From Pelagibacteraceae bacterium (lineage in GTDB: Bacteria > Pseudomonadota > Alphaproteobacteria > HIMB59 > GCA-002718135): a stretch of 32,351 nucleotides of DNA. Below, piece by piece: positions 28,453 to 32,351 of the stretch. Positions within the stretch are counted from its first letter, which is position 1. The number at the start of each line of letters is the position of its first letter. The translations under genes were made by a program, and so were the position numbers. The notes below the pieces were generated by a model. That model made no database searches and was not told the DNA's origin. It worked only from the letters and a program-made list of their open reading frames with translations. The DNA is taken from NCBI GenBank assembly GCA_017639935.1, contig JAGFWP010000008.1, positions 1-32,351 on the forward strand, written 5' to 3'.

Positions 28453-30042
28453 ATGAATAATCTAGTTCAAATAAAAAATTTATCAGTTGGTTTTCAATCT
28501 CATAATAAAAAATCAAATGTTGTTAAATCAATTTCGTTTGAAATTCCTAAAGGAAAAACTGTCGCATTGGTTGGAGAGTCTGGTTCAGGAAAAACTGTTA
28601 CAGCTCTTAGCATCTTAAGACTGTTACCCTATCCTACAGCCTTTCATGATTCTGGTGAAATTGTTTATAACAATTTTAATCTTCTTAAATTAAAACAAAG
28701 TGAAATTCAAAAAATTCGTGGAAAAAATATCAGTGCAATCTTTCAAGAACCTATGAGTAGCCTCAACCCCCTTCATAATATCGAAAAACAAATCAATGAA
28801 ATTTTAATGATACACTCTTCAATTTCCTACTCAAAATCTACTGAGAAAACAAAAAAATTGTTATTTCAAGTAGGGTTAGAGGATATTGCAGAGAGAATCA
28901 AAGCTTATCCTCATGAATTATCAGGTGGACAGCGTCAACGTGTAATGATCGCAATGAGTATAGCAAACAATCCGGATTTATTAATAGCTGATGAACCTAC
29001 AACTGCTCTTGATGTAACTGTACAGTCACAAATATTGGATTTAATAAAAAAACTTCAACAAAAAATGAATATGTCAATATTATTCATTAGTCACAACTTA
29101 TCAGTTGTTAAAAAAATAGCAGATTATGTATGCATTATGAAAGATGGAGAAATTGTTGAAAAAAATTCCAAAGAAAACATTTTTTCCAATCCGAAACATA
29201 ACTACACAAAAATATTAATTGCTTCGCAAATAAAAAAGAAAAGTATTGCAAATAAAAATGATAATTTAATTCTTCAAATAAATAAACTTAAGGTTTGGTA
29301 TCCAATAAAAAAAGGCATTCTTAGAAGAACTATTGATTATGTTAAGGCTGTTGATTCATTAGATTTTAATCTAGGTTTAAGACAAACATTAGGTATCGTC
29401 GGAGAGTCAGGTTCTGGGAAAACATCATTAGTTCTCGCAATTCTTAGATTGATATCATCAAATGGAGAAATCATTTTTAATAATAAGAATATACAAAATA
29501 TCAACAATAAAAGAATGAAAATTTTAAGAAAAGAGATGCAAATTGTTTTTCAAGATCCTTTTAGTTCATTAAGTCCGAGAATGACGATTGAAGAAATCAT
29601 ATCTGAAGGTTTAAATATACATGAAAAAAACATAACAAAAGATGAAAAACAAAATAAAATTAAAAAAATTGTCAAAGAAGTGGGTCTAAATTATGAAGAC
29701 ATACGAGAACGTTTTCCTCATGAATTTTCTGGAGGTCAAAGACAAAGAATTGCAATTGCCAGAGCTCTTATTTTAAAGCCAAAATTATTGATTTTAGATG
29801 AGCCGACATCAGCCTTAGATGTAAGTATTCAAAATCAAATTCTTGATTTACTTAATAATCTACAAGAAAAATATAATTTGAGTTACATTTTTATTAGTCA
29901 CGATATGAAAGTGATTAAATCCATGTCGGACTATATTATTGTAATAAAAAATGGAAAAATAATTGAAGAAGGAAGCTCAAAAGATATATTTAATAATCCA
30001 AAAAATTCCTATACTAAAGAACTATTAACTTCGGTGATTTAA
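28453..30042 (+). CDS. yejF: Microcin C/peptide ABC transporter ATP-binding protein, two NBDs (YejF)
   Basis: Two ABC domains: GESGSGKTVTALSIL...LSGGQRQRVMIAMSI...LLIADEPTTALD and GESGSGKTSLVLAIL...FSGGQRQRIAIARAL...LLILDEPTSALD. Start probably ATG 28453; the ORF track uses 28441. Confidence 0.94.
   Translation: MNNLVQIKNLSVGFQSHNKKSNVVKSISFEIPKGKTVALVGESGSGKTVTALSILRLLPYPTAFHDSGEIVYNNFNLLKLKQSEIQKIRGKNISAIFQEPMSSLNPLHNIEKQINEILMIHSSISYSKSTEKTKKLLFQVGLEDIAERIKAYPHELSGGQRQRVMIAMSIANNPDLLIADEPTTALDVTVQSQILDLIKKLQQKMNMSILFISHNLSVVKKIADYVCIMKDGEIVEKNSKENIFSNPKHNYTKILIASQIKKKSIANKNDNLILQINKLKVWYPIKKGILRRTIDYVKAVDSLDFNLGLRQTLGIVGESGSGKTSLVLAILRLISSNGEIIFNNKNIQNINNKRMKILRKEMQIVFQDPFSSLSPRMTIEEIISEGLNIHEKNITKDEKQNKIKKIVKEVGLNYEDIRERFPHEFSGGQRQRIAIARALILKPKLLILDEPTSALDVSIQNQILDLLNNLQEKYNLSYIFISHDMKVIKSMSDYIIVIKNGKIIEEGSSKDIFNNPKNSYTKELLTSVI
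29662..30039 (+). repeat. Left copy of a partial duplication (3' end of yejF); partner at 31846-32223
   Basis: Gapless 126-aa alignment, about 94/126 identical by eye; stretches such as GATGTAAGTATTCAAAATCAAAT and GGAAAAATAATTGAAGAAGGAA are identical at DNA level. Confidence 0.9.
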
Positions 30043-30078
30043 TCTAATATTATATAGAAATAGATAATAAATAAAACA

Positions 30079-31092
30079 ATGAGTAAATCAAAAAAAATAT
30101 TTATTTCGGGTGTTGCTGGTTTTTTGGGAAGCCATTTAGCTGATAAATTTATTGAAGATGGATTCAGCGTAATTGGGTGTGATAATCTTATAGGAGGCTA
30201 TATAGATAATGTTCCGTCCCAAGTTGATTTTTTTCAATATGATTGTAATCATTTAAATTCTATGATTAAAATAAGTAAAGATTGTGAGATTTTTTATCAT
30301 TGTGCCGCAACAGCTTATGAAGGTCTCTCTTGTTTTTCACCTTATTTAGTAAGTCAAAATGTATTTCAAAATTCTGTAGCCGTATTTACTGCTGCTATAG
30401 TCAATAATGCTAAAAGAATTGTTTTTTGTTCTTCTATGGCTAGATACGGCAACAATAAAACTCCTTTTACTGAAGATCAAAAAACTAATCCTGTAGATCC
30501 TTATGGTATTGCAAAAGTTGCTACTGAAAATATTTTACAGACACTCTCTGACATCCACAATATTGAATACTGCATTGCTGTTCCACACAATATCTTTGGT
30601 CCAAGACAAAAGTACAATGATCCTTATAGGAATGTTGCATCTATTATGATAAACTTAATGTTACAAGGAAGGCAGCCAATTATTTATGGTGATGGTGAAC
30701 AAAAAAGATGCTTCTCATATATTGATGACTGTATTTTTTGCCTTAAAGAGATGGCGTATAGTAAAAATGTATTAAAGCAAATTATCAATATAGGACCTGA
30801 TGAAGAATTAATAACAATTAACAAACTTGCTGAAAATATAGCAAATATTCTTAAATTTAATATAAATCCAATCTACTTAGATGACAGACCCCAAGAAGTT
30901 AAATTAGCGACTTGCTCTTCCAAAAAAGCAAGAGAACTTTTAGGATATAGAACAAATACCAGTTTAATAGATGGTTTAATTAAAACTATAGAATACATTA
31001 AAAAGAATAAACCAAAAAAATTTCAATATCATCTTGATCTTGAGATAATAAATAATCTAACTCCGAAAACATGGAAAAATAAAATCTTTTAA
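30079..31092 (+). CDS. NAD-dependent epimerase/dehydratase (SDR, nucleotide-sugar, surface-glycan type)
   Basis: IFISGVAGFLGSHLADKFIEDGFSVIGCDNL, catalytic YGIAK (YxxxK), GPRQKYNDPYRNVASIMINLMLQGRQPIIYGDGEQKRCFSYIDDC. Confidence 0.9.
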   Translation: MSKSKKIFISGVAGFLGSHLADKFIEDGFSVIGCDNLIGGYIDNVPSQVDFFQYDCNHLNSMIKISKDCEIFYHCAATAYEGLSCFSPYLVSQNVFQNSVAVFTAAIVNNAKRIVFCSSMARYGNNKTPFTEDQKTNPVDPYGIAKVATENILQTLSDIHNIEYCIAVPHNIFGPRQKYNDPYRNVASIMINLMLQGRQPIIYGDGEQKRCFSYIDDCIFCLKEMAYSKNVLKQIINIGPDEELITINKLAENIANILKFNINPIYLDDRPQEVKLATCSSKKARELLGYRTNTSLIDGLIKTIEYIKKNKPKKFQYHLDLEIINNLTPKTWKNKIF

Positions 31093-31098
31093 AAATAA

Positions 31099-32226
31099 AT
31101 GAATACATTGGTATTGATATTATTTTTCTTATCTGTGACATTAATTCTTTTGTCCTATGGAATAATATTGCAAAAAATTCTTTTTCCAAATCTTAATAAA
31201 TCATTAAATCTGGGTGAGTCTGGTATATTATCTACCAGTTTGGTTCTTGGTTTGTCCTTTATTATTCACTTTTTTTTCCCTATCAATTACTTTGTTACTA
31301 TACCTTTCCATATTATTGGTTTCTTATTAATAATATTCTATAATAAAATTTTTTATCAATTTTTATCCGATAAAAGAATCATAAAATTATATCTATTAAC
31401 ATTTTTAATATTTATCCCTTTTATTGTAATTAATAACTTTCATGATGATTTCAATTACTATCATCTACCTTACTTAAATATTATTTTTGACAAAAAAATA
31501 GTTTTTGGATTATCAAATATTAATACAGTGCTTGCATATCCTCAAAATTCCTGGCTTGATTTTGCAGCTTTTTTTAGAATTCCAATTTTAGATAATAATG
31601 TTTTACATATAGTTAACGCTGTAATTTTTTTATTTTTTATTTTTTTTAATATTGAAAACTTTTTTTCATCTGCAAATAAATTTTTGAAATTATATTCTGC
31701 ACTATTAATAATTTTTTCACTTAGTATATTTTCTAGATTAAGGGATCATGGTTTAGAAATATCACCACAATTAATATTACTTATAATTTCCTTTTATATA
31801 ATACAAATATATCTTGAAAAAGATTTAGATCATAAATTGATTATTAAAAAAATAATTAAAGAGGTGGGTCTAGATTATGAAGACATTCATCAGCGTTTTC
31901 CTCATGAATTCTCTGGGGGTCAGCGACAAAGAATTGCTATAGCTCGAGCACTAGTATTAAAACCTAAATTGCTTATATTAGATGAACCAACATCTGCATT
32001 AGATGTAAGTATTCAAAATCAAATACTTCAAATGTTAAATCATTTACAAAAAAAATTTGATTTAAGTTATATTTTTATAAGTCATGATATGAATGTAATT
32101 AAAGCCATGTCCGATTATATTTTAGTGCTAAGAGATGGAAAAATAATTGAAGAAGGAAATGCTAATGAAATTTTTTCGAAACCAAAAACAAAATATACAC
32201 AAAAGTTGATTCAAGCAATTTTATAA
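31099..32226 (+). pseudogene. Chimeric ORF: N-terminal polytopic membrane protein (about 245 aa, truncated) fused in frame to a diverged copy of the last 126 aa of YejF
   Basis: 31099 to about 31840 encodes hydrophobic helices (…FIPFIVINNFHDDFNYYHLPYLNIIFDKKIVFGLSNIN…). 31846-32223 encodes KKIIKEVGLDYEDIHQRFPHEFSGGQRQRIAIARALVLKPKLLILDEPTSALDVSIQNQIL…, which aligns without gaps to yejF 29662-30039 and lacks Walker A and Q-loop. Confidence 0.85.
31846..32223 (+). repeat. Right copy of the yejF 3'-end partial duplication (diverged)
   Basis: Same alignment as the partner copy at 29662-30039. Both copies begin at the A-rich word ATTAAAAAAAT (29659-29669 and 31843-31853). Confidence 0.9.
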
Positions 32227-32256
32227 AATAAATTATTTATTAAACTTGGTATAAAA

Positions 32257-32351
32257 TTAAAACACCATATTGCTATTGAATAACTCTTTGCAGTTACTAT
32301 TATCAAAATCATGATATATATACATATAGCTGTTTTTGACATTTTCTGATA
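32257..32351 (-). CDS. Possible C-terminal end of a convergent gene entering from the right edge
   Basis: The minus frame reads …SENVKNSYMYIYHDFDNSNCKELFNSNMVF*, a plausible protein-like composition, but only about 31 codons are visible. Confidence 0.25.
   Translation of the reverse strand, partial: SENVKNSYMYIYHDFDNSNCKELFNSNMVF

Noticed and set aside
29662-32223. Site-specific integrative element that regenerates the yejF 3' end (att-like duplication)
   Set aside because: The diverged 3'-end duplication would fit, but there is no integrase or recombinase in the window. The interval is only about 1.8 kb and the homology is far longer than typical att cores. Allelic recombination or an assembly chimera is simpler.
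31846-32226. A functional stand-alone ABC ATPase
   Set aside because: No Walker A or Q-loop; only the signature, Walker B, D-loop and H-loop portion is present.
1-32351. CRISPR arrays, tRNA/rRNA genes, IS elements, toxin-antitoxin or phage-defence operons
   Set aside because: Looked for and not seen. No regularly spaced repeats, tRNA-like cloverleafs, transposase motifs or paired small toxin/antitoxin ORFs could be supported by eye.

Overview
AT-rich alphaproteobacterial chromosomal segment, probably from a small-genome marine-type lineage (inference from gene order and composition). Most of it is dense housekeeping sequence. From left to right: a truncated inverse-autotransporter-like gene (-), trmL (+), pirin (-), a shortened CCA-adding-type nucleotidyltransferase (-), panC (-), then rpmH-rnpA-yidD-yidC-engB-argB-HAD-dapD-dapE (+). 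Next is a minus-strand block: 2-hydroxyacid dehydrogenase, GT4 glycosyltransferase, pilin-like protein, X-Pro aminopeptidase, Thr/Ser dehydratase. This is followed by a DUF1289 protein and an orphan 4-TM protein (+), then truA-fmt-def-recR-ybaB-dnaX (-), an SRP RNA not in the ORF track (-), pheA-kdsB (-), cytochrome c-hisN (+), and yejA-yejB-yejE-yejF (+). The most unusual feature is at the right end. Just after yejF lies a sugar-nucleotide epimerase, then an ORF (31099..32226) that joins about 245 aa of a polytopic membrane protein in frame to a diverged second copy (about 75% aa identity) of the last 126 aa of YejF. That copy lacks Walker A. It looks like a recombination scar at the edge of a surface-glycan island, or an assembly chimera. 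I see no CRISPR array, tRNA, rRNA, transposase, integrase or defence system. I cannot support a claim of a wholly new system here.
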